From Azorhizobium doebereinerae UFLA1-100 (GTDB taxonomy: Bacteria > Pseudomonadota > Alphaproteobacteria > Rhizobiales > Xanthobacteraceae): a stretch of DNA of 64,000 bases. Position 1 is the stretch's first letter; the number at the start of each line of letters is the position of its first letter. The notes under the pieces are model-generated. The model did not search any database. It was given only the letters and a program-made list of their open reading frames with translations, and had not been told where the DNA came from. The stretch spans positions 248,001 to 312,000 of the forward strand of contig NZ_AXBA01000001.1 of the NCBI RefSeq assembly GCF_000473085.1, in the 5' to 3' direction. This document shows, piece by piece, positions 55,791-63,985 of the stretch. A program made the position numbers and the translations under genes.

Positions 55791-55997
55791 TTAGGCACCG
55801 GCTTCGGCGGCGAGGTTTTGGACGAACAACCGGAGCGCCGAGTCGGGGATCATGCGCCGCCGGCCGAGGTGGACCGAGCGCAGCTTGTTTTCGCTCATCA
55901 GCTCATAGACCGTCGAGCGCCCGACACCGAGCATCTTGGCGGCGGTGGGAATGGAATGAAGGAGCGGCGCGATAGCCGGCGCCTCAGTGAGGCTCAT
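55791..55997 (-). CDS. AlpA/excisionase-like HTH protein
   Basis: 68 residues from ATG 55997, with AAGGAG upstream. The HTH_17-type domain is visible in IPTAAKMLGVGRSTVYELMSENKLRSVHLGRRRMIPDSAL. Proteins of this type act as excisionase/recombination directionality factors or, in AlpA, as activators of the integrase. Its position beside the integrase module fits. Its 3' end lies 15 bases from the convergent unknown gene at 55461-55775. Confidence 0.85.
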   Translation of the reverse strand: MSLTEAPAIAPLLHSIPTAAKMLGVGRSTVYELMSENKLRSVHLGRRRMIPDSALRLFVQNLAAEAGA

Positions 55998-56104
55998 AGG
56001 TCTGATCTCCTTGTGGATGATTACGAACAAGGAGATGATTGAGCGAATAGCAGGCGACGAAAAACCCAATCACGCCGGCGAAAATTTGGGGCGAGTGTCG
56101 GTAA

Positions 56105-56773
56105 TCACGCTACGCGCTCCATCATTGATGCCAACACCTCGTCAATTCCGTCGGGCTGTTCGAAGCCGACGTCGCGCCACGCCGCCCTGACGAATTCCAC
56201 GAGCGGACCCGAGCGCGACCTTGGTGCGCGCCGCCCGGTCTGTTCTTCGAATCCCTCTCGGATGGCACGCACGAACGCCGCCTCCAGTGGCCGGCTGTTC
56301 CGAAGCGACGGCTTGGTGGGAAGGGTGAGCTCGTTGAGAAACTTATCGATCTGCCGATGGAGCGCATTGGCCGTGTTGGCCACCCGGTGAGAATACCCGA
56401 TGGCCTTCAGGTCGGCCGCGTAGGGATCTTCCTCGTCGATAAGGGGAACGAACGCTCCCCATCCCTCGTAACGTGCGCGCTCAATCACTCCGCAGGCGTC
56501 GCGCAGGGCCAAGAGCTTTTCCTCGATTATCCTGCCCTCGTCGTGGGCGGCCGGCGCTTCCAGAGCTCCCTTGGCCTGGTGGAACGCGCGCAGGGCAGCG
56601 CGGTTGACGATGCAACGTCCCACCCTGGCCGGATCCTCGGCCCCGGCGAACAAGCGAGCCGAATGCCGGTCAATCTCATGGCGCCCCGGGGGCACCTCCA
56701 GCTCAAGGGCATTGCGAACTGAGGACGTCGCCGGCAGCGCGGCCCGCGCGGGAGAAGTTCGGCCGCCGCTCAT
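56105..56773 (-). CDS. Unknown protein coupled to the integrase
   Basis: 222 residues from ATG 56773, which overlaps the integrase stop (ATGA), so the two are co-translated. The longer frame upstream is antisense-free but inside the integrase gene and was dropped. Mostly helical, with basic N-terminus and long helices (EGRIIEEKLLALRDACGVIERARYEG, VANTANALHRQIDKFLNEL). No conserved domain was recognised. Co-translation with the integrase suggests a role in integration, replication or element maintenance. Confidence 0.6.
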   Translation of the reverse strand: MSGGRTSPARAALPATSSVRNALELEVPPGRHEIDRHSARLFAGAEDPARVGRCIVNRAALRAFHQAKGALEAPAAHDEGRIIEEKLLALRDACGVIERARYEGWGAFVPLIDEEDPYAADLKAIGYSHRVANTANALHRQIDKFLNELTLPTKPSLRNSRPLEAAFVRAIREGFEEQTGRRAPRSRSGPLVEFVRAAWRDVGFEQPDGIDEVLASMMERVA

Positions 56774-58104
56774 GTCCGCACCGCCCGCAGCGGCTGCACG
56801 CTCGCCGGCATGGCCGTGAGCGGGACCACCGCCCTGGCTGCGATTTCGTCCAAGGCGGAAACGATGAAGGCGGAATAGTGCTGCTCGATCATCGCGCTGC
56901 TGGTGTCGTGAAGGGCGGCCACGAGGCGAATGGGAAGGCCATGCCGCAATCCGCGCACGATGGCGCTGTGGCGCAGCGCGTAAGGCACCACGCCGGCTGG
57001 CATCCCAGCGCGCACGGTGATCTCCTTCCAAGGTCCGCTGAACTCGGCAGAATAGCCCCATGGGCCGCGCCCGACGCGCTCCCACACGGTCGGAGACGTT
57101 TGCTTGTGCCGCCATCGCTCCAGCAGCGTGGCGCTTCCCACCCGCCCTGCAATCGCTGGCCGAAGGGCATCAATGACATCCTCGCCGACCGGCACTCCTG
57201 TGCGGCCGACCTTCTTCCCCTTCCCCTTCCGTGAGGCCGGCACCATGAGCCGGCACTGAGCCGCCTGCACGTCGCCCACGGTCAAGCGGGTGACCTGGGA
57301 GAAGCGTGCGCCCGTCGCCGCCAGCACGATCACCAAGCGGGCTAGATCGCCTTCCCACCGGAACTCCCCGTCAACCTCCCATGCAGCGGCAATGATTCGG
57401 CGGACGTCGGCATCAGGGAGAACCTGTGCTTCCCGTGCTACGGGAGAATAAGATTGCTCTGAGGACGCGAGGCCCGCCTTCACCTCAAGCGGGAAAGCGG
57501 CTGGCAAGCGGCTGTGGTGTGCTTCGGCCGCGGCGTTGAGCGCCGCGCGGAAGTCGTTACAGATCCGCCGGACGGTGGCGACAGCAAGGCCTCGGTCAGC
57601 CAAGCGCTTCCGCCATGCGCGGAGTTCATCGCGACGCAGCTCGTGCAGCTTTGCCTCGGCGATCACATCGGTGAGCACATGGCGCGTGAGCTGCCCTCGG
57701 GCAGCCTTGCGGCCAAGGCTGCCGCCATTCATCGCCCGATGGCGAGCCTCGTAGGCTTCCACATAGGCCTCAGCCGCCGTGCGAACAGTGGGCGCCGGTC
57801 CATCCCGTTCGGCCTTCTCGTCCGCGCGCCGCAACTCCACAAGGTCTCTGGCCTGGCGTTCGGCTTGCGCGAAGTTCAGAGTTACCTCGCCATCAGCGTC
57901 AAGCTCATCATCGGCATTGCCGACCGTCTCTTGAGAATAGCCGCCGTCAGGTGTGCGCCACCGCGCTACCCACTTTCCGCTGCGGATCCCTTTTCGATAG
58001 CCAAGGTGCACTTCGGCGGACAGGGTTCGCCAGTGCATGCCATGCTGCAGGCGAGATCGCGCGCTGCGCGTGGTGAGCGGAGCTTCAGCAATCGTACGGC
58101 CCAT
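56770..58104 (-). CDS. Tyrosine recombinase (integrase)
   Basis: 444 residues from ATG 58104, with GGAG seven bases upstream (GTG 58110 is too close). An N-terminal arm domain (MHWRTLSAEVHLGYRKGIRSG) is followed by a core-binding domain and a catalytic domain with the first arginine in LAATGARFSQVTRLTVGDV, the HxxR region as YALRHSAIVRGL, and AALHDTSSAMIEQHYSAFIV bearing the nucleophilic tyrosine. The first histidine of the usual HxLRH is tyrosine here, a feature of some island integrases. It lies 145 bases from attR. Confidence 0.92.
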   Translation of the reverse strand: MGRTIAEAPLTTRSARSRLQHGMHWRTLSAEVHLGYRKGIRSGKWVARWRTPDGGYSQETVGNADDELDADGEVTLNFAQAERQARDLVELRRADEKAERDGPAPTVRTAAEAYVEAYEARHRAMNGGSLGRKAARGQLTRHVLTDVIAEAKLHELRRDELRAWRKRLADRGLAVATVRRICNDFRAALNAAAEAHHSRLPAAFPLEVKAGLASSEQSYSPVAREAQVLPDADVRRIIAAAWEVDGEFRWEGDLARLVIVLAATGARFSQVTRLTVGDVQAAQCRLMVPASRKGKGKKVGRTGVPVGEDVIDALRPAIAGRVGSATLLERWRHKQTSPTVWERVGRGPWGYSAEFSGPWKEITVRAGMPAGVVPYALRHSAIVRGLRHGLPIRLVAALHDTSSAMIEQHYSAFIVSALDEIAARAVVPLTAMPASVQPLRAVRT

Positions 58105-58248
58105 CGGCACGCTCCAAAACCGTCTAATATTTTTCGAATATATGCCTCTGTACGGGGGCGGATAACGAAGGATCGCATTGGACTAACAGATTGATATTTC
58201 TGAATTTTGGCGAACGTCGGCAAACGCCAAAATCGCAAAAGCCGGTCT

Positions 58249-58294
58249 CTTTCACGGTGGAGAGAGGGGTTCGACTCCCCTAGGGCGCGCCAGC
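58249..58294 (+). repeat. attR: 46-bp copy of the tRNA-Glu 3' end
   Basis: Exact copy of 48190-48235 lacking the 5' half of the tRNA. It marks the right end of the element; the next gene outside is chromosomal. Confidence 0.93.
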
Positions 58295-58318
58295 GGCTTT
58301 CCGGACAGATCCGAGCAT

Positions 58319-58987
58319 TCACGCCCGCGCCGCGATCAGGCCGAGGAGGCGCTCCATCGCGCAGGGGATCGGCGCCAGCACCGGCGTGGTGAAAAGCGGC
58401 TGGAGGGTCTCGGCCGCCTGCCCCAGCGGCCCGCCGCCGATGATCACCGCTTCCGCCCCGTCCGCGTCGATGCAGGCCGTCACCTGCTCGGCCAAAGCCG
58501 CGTGGAGGCGGGCGGGGTCCTGCGCCAGGCTGCGCGGGTCGCCGACGGAACAGCGGATGCCCGTGTAGAGGCCGGCAAGGCCGAGCCGCCGGGCATGCCC
58601 GGCAATCGCGTCTGCGAGCTCCGGCGTGACCGTGGCCACACCAAAGCGGCGCCCGCCCCGCGCCGCCGCCAGCATGGAGGCCTCACAGAGGCCGACCACC
58701 GGCACCGGCGCCCGCGCCTGGAGCGTTTCGGCCCCCGGATCGCCGAAAGCGCCGACGATGATGCCGGCGCATCCGGCCGCGTGGCGAAGGCCGATCTCGA
58801 CCACCTCGTCGGCCGCCGCATCCAGCTCGCCGGGCGTCACGATCATGGCCGGGCCGCGCGTCGCCGTGGCGGACACCACGGCGGTCCGCCCGCCCGCCGC
58901 CCGCCGCGCGATGGCGAGCATCATGTCGGTGGTGGCGCAGGAGCTGTTGGGGTTGATCAACAGGACTGGAGAGGTCGTGCCGGTCAT
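58319..58987 (-). CDS. Asp/Glu/hydantoin racemase-family protein without catalytic cysteines
   Basis: 222 residues. Family features are LLINPNSSCATTDMM, the second-half mirror structure and GDPG in IIVGAFGDPGAETL. In hydantoin and aspartate racemases the bases are two cysteines, in ACFGDPG-like and GCAG-like motifs; here they read GAFGDPG and IIGGGPLG, so both positions lack cysteine. The protein may be a decarboxylase-like or non-racemising relative. It follows the MFS transporter gene with stop and start adjacent. Confidence 0.78.
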   Translation of the reverse strand: MTGTTSPVLLINPNSSCATTDMMLAIARRAAGGRTAVVSATATRGPAMIVTPGELDAAADEVVEIGLRHAAGCAGIIVGAFGDPGAETLQARAPVPVVGLCEASMLAAARGGRRFGVATVTPELADAIAGHARRLGLAGLYTGIRCSVGDPRSLAQDPARLHAALAEQVTACIDADGAEAVIIGGGPLGQAAETLQPLFTTPVLAPIPCAMERLLGLIAARA

Positions 58988-60439
58988 TCAGGAACTCGCC
59001 TTGGCGGTGGCCGGCGTGCCGAGGTCGGACGTTTCCGGCTCCGCCCGCTGCGTGACATCTTCCATGGACATGCCGTAGGTCTCCGGCCCGAACTGGATGC
59101 AGACCGCGAACACCGCATACATCGCCGCCGCCAGCCCGAACACGCCCGGCATGCCGTAGCGGTCGAACAGGAAGCCGGAGATGGTCGGCACGAAGGAGCC
59201 CGCCGCCGAGCCCGTGGCCAGGATCAGCGCCACGCCAAAGGCGCGGATGCGGGTCGGATAGAGCTCCGGCGCATAGATCCAGATAGAGGTGTTCAGCAGC
59301 AGGACGAAGAACTGGAACACCGCCCCGAACAGCAGCACCAGATAGAGGTTCACGCCCAGCGCGACGATAGCGACGGCCGCAAGGCAGGCCAGCACCGCGC
59401 CGATGGTGAGCACCCGCTTGCGCGGAAAGTAATAACCAAACAGCGAGGCCACGATGGCGCCCAGCACGCTGCCGGACTGGATGGTCATGGAATAGAGCAG
59501 GCTGCCGGAATAGGTGTAGCCCATGGAGACGAAGATGCTCGGCATCAGCGTCAGCACCGAGAGCTGGGCGCCGTAGCTCATGAGGATGGCGATGGCCACC
59601 GCCACCGTCCGGCCGAGGAACGGCGCGCGGAACAGGTCCCGCCACGCGCTCTTCGGGCGGGCCGCCGGCGTGGCGTCCTCGGTAAGGAAGGTCTGGGCGC
59701 GGACGTTGCGCGTGGCGAGCGAACCGGACGCCAGCACCGAGAGCACCTGGTTCGCCTCCTTCACACGGTTCTGCGACACCAGGAAGCGCGGCGTCTCCGG
59801 CACGAACTTGCGGTAGAAGGTGGCGAGCAGCGCCGGCACGGCGAGTGCCGCGAACAGCCAGCGCCAGGCATTCTCGCCCGGGAACAGCGAGAAGATCAGC
59901 AGCCCGAACGCCGGGGCGAGGAAATTGCCCAGGCCACCCGCCGCCACGTTGACCAGCCCCGCCGCCGTGCCGCGGAACTTGGGCGAGCAGAATTCGGCCA
60001 GCATGGTGACGGCGGTGGAGATTTCCCCGCCCACGCCGAAGCCGACCACGGCGCGCGCGAGGCACAGCAGCGCGAAGCTGGGCGCCAGGGCGCAGCCCAG
60101 CGAGCCGATGGTGAACAGCAGCAGGTTGCTCATCAGCATGACGCGGCGGCCGTAGCGGTCGCCGATGATGCCGGACAGCAGCCGGCCGAGCGCCGCGCTG
60201 CCGAAGGTGATGGTGTTGAGGAAGCCGATGTCCGCGCCGCTCAGCCCCCACTGGGCCCGCAGCGCCGGACCGGCGATGCCGATGGTGTTCTGCTCGAAGC
60301 TGTCGAACAGGCAGCCGATCAGGATCAGCGCGATGATCTGCTTGTGGGCGCCGGTGATGCCGATGCGGCCGAGCGCCCCTTCCAGCTGGCGGATTGCCGG
60401 TGAACCGGGGCCGGACGCCCCCATGCCTTCTGCTGCCAT
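58988..60439 (-). CDS. MFS transporter (sugar/carboxylate porter-like)
   Basis: 483 residues with 12 hydrophobic helices and the MFS signature GDRYGRRVMLMSN in the first cytoplasmic loop; the linkers PETPRFLVSQNR and PELYPTRIRAFG are those of the sugar-porter/AAHS-like branch that carries aromatic acids, sugars or carboxylates. It has AGGGGTG upstream of ATG 60439. It is divergent from the RpiR-family regulator and is followed by the racemase-family gene, so it is probably the importer of that pathway. Confidence 0.88.
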   Translation of the reverse strand: MAAEGMGASGPGSPAIRQLEGALGRIGITGAHKQIIALILIGCLFDSFEQNTIGIAGPALRAQWGLSGADIGFLNTITFGSAALGRLLSGIIGDRYGRRVMLMSNLLLFTIGSLGCALAPSFALLCLARAVVGFGVGGEISTAVTMLAEFCSPKFRGTAAGLVNVAAGGLGNFLAPAFGLLIFSLFPGENAWRWLFAALAVPALLATFYRKFVPETPRFLVSQNRVKEANQVLSVLASGSLATRNVRAQTFLTEDATPAARPKSAWRDLFRAPFLGRTVAVAIAILMSYGAQLSVLTLMPSIFVSMGYTYSGSLLYSMTIQSGSVLGAIVASLFGYYFPRKRVLTIGAVLACLAAVAIVALGVNLYLVLLFGAVFQFFVLLLNTSIWIYAPELYPTRIRAFGVALILATGSAAGSFVPTISGFLFDRYGMPGVFGLAAAMYAVFAVCIQFGPETYGMSMEDVTQRAEPETSDLGTPATAKASS

Positions 60440-60459
60440 GATGTCACCCCTGGTTCTTA

Positions 60460-60479
60460 TATGAAATTATATTTTCATA
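60460..60479. promoter_or_regulatory. Perfect dyad TATGAAA-N6-TTTCATA, candidate RpiR operator
   Basis: A 7-6-7 inverted repeat in the 180-base gap between the MFS and RpiR-type genes, in an AT-rich patch of otherwise GC-rich DNA. RpiR/MurR-type proteins bind dyads of this size. Confidence 0.55.
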
Positions 60480-60619
60480 AAGTATCGAGTGAAAACAGAT
60501 GTGACAGGTCAAATTTTCGGCGCGGGCGCACATTTTGGCGGCAGATTGCAGCTTGGCAGGTTGCGGGGTCGGCGCAATCGGCGCAGGTTCGCGTGAAAAT
60601 TCGTTTTCGTGAGGATGAG

Positions 60620-61462
60620 ATGAGTCCGGAAAGCCGGTCGTTCCTGACCCGTGTGCGTGACGTTCTGGACACCCTCCATCCGGCCGAGCGGCGCCTGGGG
60701 GACTTCGTGTGCGATTTCCCCGGCGAGCTCGCCAGCTATTCCGCCTCCGAGCTGGCCACCCTCGCGCAGGTCTCCAACGCAACCGTCTCGCGCTTCGTCA
60801 AACGCCTGGGCTATGAGAATTACGAGGCCGCCCGCCGCCACGCCCGGGCGGAGACGCAGACCGGCTCCCGCCTGTTCCTGACCCGCGCCACCGACAGCGC
60901 GGCCGAGCAGTCGGTGGCGGCCCATGTGGCGCAGGGCATCGCCAATATCGAGGCCACCTTCCTCGCCATCACCGACAGCCAGATCACCGGCGTGGTGGAG
61001 GCGATCCTCGCCGCGCGCAAGACCTGGGTGCTCGGCTTCCGCAGCAACCACCCTTTCGCCGCCTATCTGCAATGGCAGATGACGCAGGTGGTGGAGAATA
61101 TCATCGCTTTGCCCGGCGCCGGGCAGACGCTGGGCGAGCACCTCGTCAGCCTCACCGCGCAGGACGTGGTGGTGGCGTTCGGCCTGCGGCGGCGGATCGC
61201 GCAGATGGATCGCCTGCTCGCCACCATCGAGAGGAGCGGCGCCAAGGTGCTCTACATCACGGACGAAGGCGCCCCCGCTCGGTCGAGCGTCACCTGGCAC
61301 TTCCGCTGCCAGACGCTGGCCCCAGGTCCCCTGTTCAACCACACGGCTGTGCTGGCGCTGTGCCACCTCATCGTCACCCGCGCCATCGAGCGCGCCGGGG
61401 CCGCCGGCCGCAAGCGCCTGCGCGGCATCGAGGGCATCGGCGACCTGCTCGACGAAGTCTGA
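60620..61462 (+). CDS. RpiR/MurR-family transcription regulator
   Basis: 280 residues from ATG 60620 (TGAGGATGAG upstream); a longer frame to 60461 runs through the operator. The N-terminal HTH_6 domain is typical (YSASELATLAQVSNATVSRFVKRLGYENYEAARR) and the C-terminal part is a SIS domain (about residues 120-250) that senses a phosphosugar or related ligand. It most likely controls the divergent transporter/racemase operon. Confidence 0.92.
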   Translation: MSPESRSFLTRVRDVLDTLHPAERRLGDFVCDFPGELASYSASELATLAQVSNATVSRFVKRLGYENYEAARRHARAETQTGSRLFLTRATDSAAEQSVAAHVAQGIANIEATFLAITDSQITGVVEAILAARKTWVLGFRSNHPFAAYLQWQMTQVVENIIALPGAGQTLGEHLVSLTAQDVVVAFGLRRRIAQMDRLLATIERSGAKVLYITDEGAPARSSVTWHFRCQTLAPGPLFNHTAVLALCHLIVTRAIERAGAAGRKRLRGIEGIGDLLDEV

Positions 61463-61483
61463 GCCGGCCTGCCGCACGCGGCC

Positions 61484-62371
61484 CTACGCGTTCAGGTTTC
61501 GGGCGATGTCGGCGATGATCGGCAGCAGCGGATTGTCATTGTCCGAGCGCCAGACGAAGAACAGTTCGGCCGGGCGCGGCAGGCGCAAATCCAACGGCCG
61601 CAGCACCACGCCTTTCGCATGCAAATTGACCGCGGCCTCCGGCACCAATGCGATGCCCAGACCCGAGCGCACCAGCGCCAGGATGGTGTGGATCTGCGTC
61701 AAATGCTGGACATAGCGTGGCTGGAAGCCGGCGCGGGCGAACAGCTCGGCCACGAGATCGTGGAAATAGCGCGCCTCATAGGGCGCATACATGATGAAGG
61801 GCCGCTCGGCGAAATCCGCCAGGGCGATATGGTCCGAGGCGGCCAGCGGGTCGTCCTCGGGGATCGCCGCCATGAGCTGCTCGGCGGCCACCCGCACCCG
61901 CTCCATGCCGCGCGGCAGCGGCGGGCGCAGCAGGCCGCCGTCGATCTCGCCCGCCCCCATGGCCTCCACCTGGGCGCCGCTGACCATCTCCTTCAACGTC
62001 AGGTCCACCTCCGGCAAGTGCTTGAGGCACGCCGCCACCAGGTCCGGCAGGTGGGAATAGGCCGAGGCGGCGGTGAAGCCGATGCGGATGGAGCCGGCCT
62101 TGCCCGCTGCCACCCTTTTGGTCATCAGCGCCGCGCTGTCGGCGAGCTTGAGGATGCGCCGCGCCTCGGGCAGGAAGCTGGCGGCGGCCGGCGTCAGGCG
62201 CACCGAGCGGCTGGTGCGCTCGAACAGCACCACGTCGAGGATGCGCTCCAGGATCTGCACCTGCCGGCTGAGCGGGGGCTGCGTCATGTTCAGCCGCTCG
62301 GCGGCGCGGCCGAAATGCAGCTCCTCGGCGACGGCGACGAAGCAGCGCAGCTGGTTGAGATCGAACATCAT
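61484..62371 (-). CDS. LysR-family transcription regulator
   Basis: 295 residues from ATG 62371 (MMFDLNQLRC); the ATG right after it is also possible, and the 27-residue upstream extension was rejected. The HTH is FVAVAEELHFGRAAERLNMTQPPLSRQVQILERIL, followed by a periplasmic-binding-like effector domain with IRIGFTAASAYSHLPDLV. Such CbnR/BenM-like regulators respond to small acids. It lies between the RpiR gene and the TctA gene and may regulate the latter. Confidence 0.93.
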   Translation of the reverse strand: MMFDLNQLRCFVAVAEELHFGRAAERLNMTQPPLSRQVQILERILDVVLFERTSRSVRLTPAAASFLPEARRILKLADSAALMTKRVAAGKAGSIRIGFTAASAYSHLPDLVAACLKHLPEVDLTLKEMVSGAQVEAMGAGEIDGGLLRPPLPRGMERVRVAAEQLMAAIPEDDPLAASDHIALADFAERPFIMYAPYEARYFHDLVAELFARAGFQPRYVQHLTQIHTILALVRSGLGIALVPEAAVNLHAKGVVLRPLDLRLPRPAELFFVWRSDNDNPLLPIIADIARNLNA

Positions 62372-62478
62372 GCCGCATTCCGCGAAACGCACACGTCCCG
62401 CGCTCCGGTGCCGGGCGCGGGACGGCGATGGGCTCGGGCGCTCCATGGTCACGGCGCGCCCGCCCCGTCAAGGCCCGC

Positions 62479-63978
62479 TCATTCCGCCAGCGCTTCCTTA
62501 CGCTTGCGCAGCACCGCCGGGGAGAGCAGCGCCAGCAGCAGCACGGCCACCACGCCCAGCAGGATGGCGCTGATGGGGCGCTGGAGGAAGACCGAGAAAT
62601 CCCCGCCCGACAGCAGCATGGCGCGGCGGAAATTCTCCTCCAGCTGCGGACCGAGCACGAGGCCGAGCAGCAGCGGGGCGGGCTCCACCCCGACCTTGAT
62701 GAAGAAATAGCCGATCACCCCGCAGCCCAGCATCAGCCAGACGTTGAACAGCGAATTGGCGATGCCGTAGGTGCCGATGCAACAAAACAGCACGATGGCG
62801 GGAAACAGCAGCCGGTAAGGGATCTTCAGCATGGAGACCCACACCCCCACCAGCGGCAGGTTGATGACCAGCAGCATCAGATTGCCGGTCCACATGGAGG
62901 CGATGACGCCCCAGACCAGCGCTGGCTGCTCGGTCATGATCTGCGGGCCGGGCTGGATGCCCTGCATCATCAGTGCGCCGATCATCAGCGCCATCAGTGC
63001 GTTGGAGGGGATGCCCAGCGTCAGCATGGGGATGAAGCTGGTCTGCGCGCCGGCATTGTTGGCGGCTTCCGGCGCCGCCACGCCCTCGATGGCGCCCTTG
63101 CCGAAGCGGGACGGGTCGCGGGCGATCTTCTTCTCCAGCGCATAGGCCGAGAACGGCGGCAGCGCCGCCCCGCCGCCCGGCAGCACGCCGAGGATGGAGC
63201 CGATGGCGGTGCCGCGCACCATGGCGGGGAAGGCGGCGCGGAAATCCGCCCGGGTCGGGATGAGGTCGCGGATCGACTGGCTGACCACCGTGCGCTGGCT
63301 GGGGCGCTCCAGATTGGCGATGATCTCGCCGAGCCCGAACAGGCCCATGGCGACGGGCACGAAATCGATGCCGTCCGCCAGTTCGGGAATGTTGAAGCTC
63401 ATGCGGGCGATGCCGGACGACACGTCGATGCCGATCAGCCCCAGCAGCAGGCCGAGCAGCACCATGGCCAGCGACTTCATCACCGAGCCGTGGGCGAGGA
63501 TGACCGCCGCGAACAGGCCGAGCACCAGCAGGCTGAAATATTCCACCGCGGTGAACTTCAGCGCCAGCGCCGCCAGCGGCAGGCTCAGCACGGCGATGAC
63601 CACGGTCGCCACCGTGCCGGCAAAGAAGGAGGCGATGGCGGCGGTGGCGAGCGCCGGCCCCGCCCTGCCCTGCTTGGCCATCTCGTGGCCGTCGATGCAG
63701 GTGACGACGGAGGAGGTCTCGCCCGGCACGTTCACCAGGATGGCGGTGGTGGAGCCGCCATACTGCGCGCCGTAGAAGATGCCGGCCAGCATGATGAGCG
63801 AGGTGGCCGGATCGAGCCCGAAGGTCAGAGGCAGCAGCAGCGCCACGGTGGGAATGGGCCCGATGCCCGGCAGCACGCCGATGGCGGTGCCGATCACCGC
63901 GCCGATCAGGCAGAACAGCAGGTTCTTGAACTGCAGGGCGGTGGAGAAGCCGAGCAGGATATGATCGAAGAATTCCAT
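62479..63978 (-). CDS. tctA: TctA-family large permease of a tripartite tricarboxylate transporter
   Basis: 499 residues from ATG 63978, with GAGG five bases upstream (GTG 63981 is an alternative). It has the TctA layout of about 12 helices with two signature repeats: GVLPGIGPIPTVALLLPLTFGLDP and later GVLPGGGAALPPFSAYALEK and GAIEGVAAPEAANNAGAQTSFIPMLTLGIP. TctA works with the small membrane protein TctB and a periplasmic TctC to import citrate or related carboxylates. The end of a TctB-like gene lies just upstream. Confidence 0.95.
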   Translation of the reverse strand: MEFFDHILLGFSTALQFKNLLFCLIGAVIGTAIGVLPGIGPIPTVALLLPLTFGLDPATSLIMLAGIFYGAQYGGSTTAILVNVPGETSSVVTCIDGHEMAKQGRAGPALATAAIASFFAGTVATVVIAVLSLPLAALALKFTAVEYFSLLVLGLFAAVILAHGSVMKSLAMVLLGLLLGLIGIDVSSGIARMSFNIPELADGIDFVPVAMGLFGLGEIIANLERPSQRTVVSQSIRDLIPTRADFRAAFPAMVRGTAIGSILGVLPGGGAALPPFSAYALEKKIARDPSRFGKGAIEGVAAPEAANNAGAQTSFIPMLTLGIPSNALMALMIGALMMQGIQPGPQIMTEQPALVWGVIASMWTGNLMLLVINLPLVGVWVSMLKIPYRLLFPAIVLFCCIGTYGIANSLFNVWLMLGCGVIGYFFIKVGVEPAPLLLGLVLGPQLEENFRRAMLLSGGDFSVFLQRPISAILLGVVAVLLLALLSPAVLRKRKEALAE

Positions 63979-63985
63979 CACCGCC

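Larger units (their letters stand above)
48190..58294. mobile_element. 10-kb tRNA-Glu-integrated element with phage head genes (satellite or reduced prophage)
   Basis: Bounded by perfect 46-bp direct repeats of the tRNA-Glu 3' end. It encodes a tyrosine integrase next to the right end, an AlpA-like HTH, an XRE repressor, an iteron array, a SieB-like protein and a head module (capsid, protease, portal), plus several unknown small genes. No large terminase, tail, tape-measure or lysis gene is recognisable in the remaining space. The size and gene set fit capsid-encoding phage-inducible islands that borrow tails and packaging motor from a helper, although a decayed prophage is possible. Confidence 0.85.

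Noticed and set aside
58502-60403. 633-residue plus-strand frame opposite the MFS transporter
   Set aside because: Low-complexity R/A/H-rich shadow of the opposite strand; the MFS signature lies on the minus strand.
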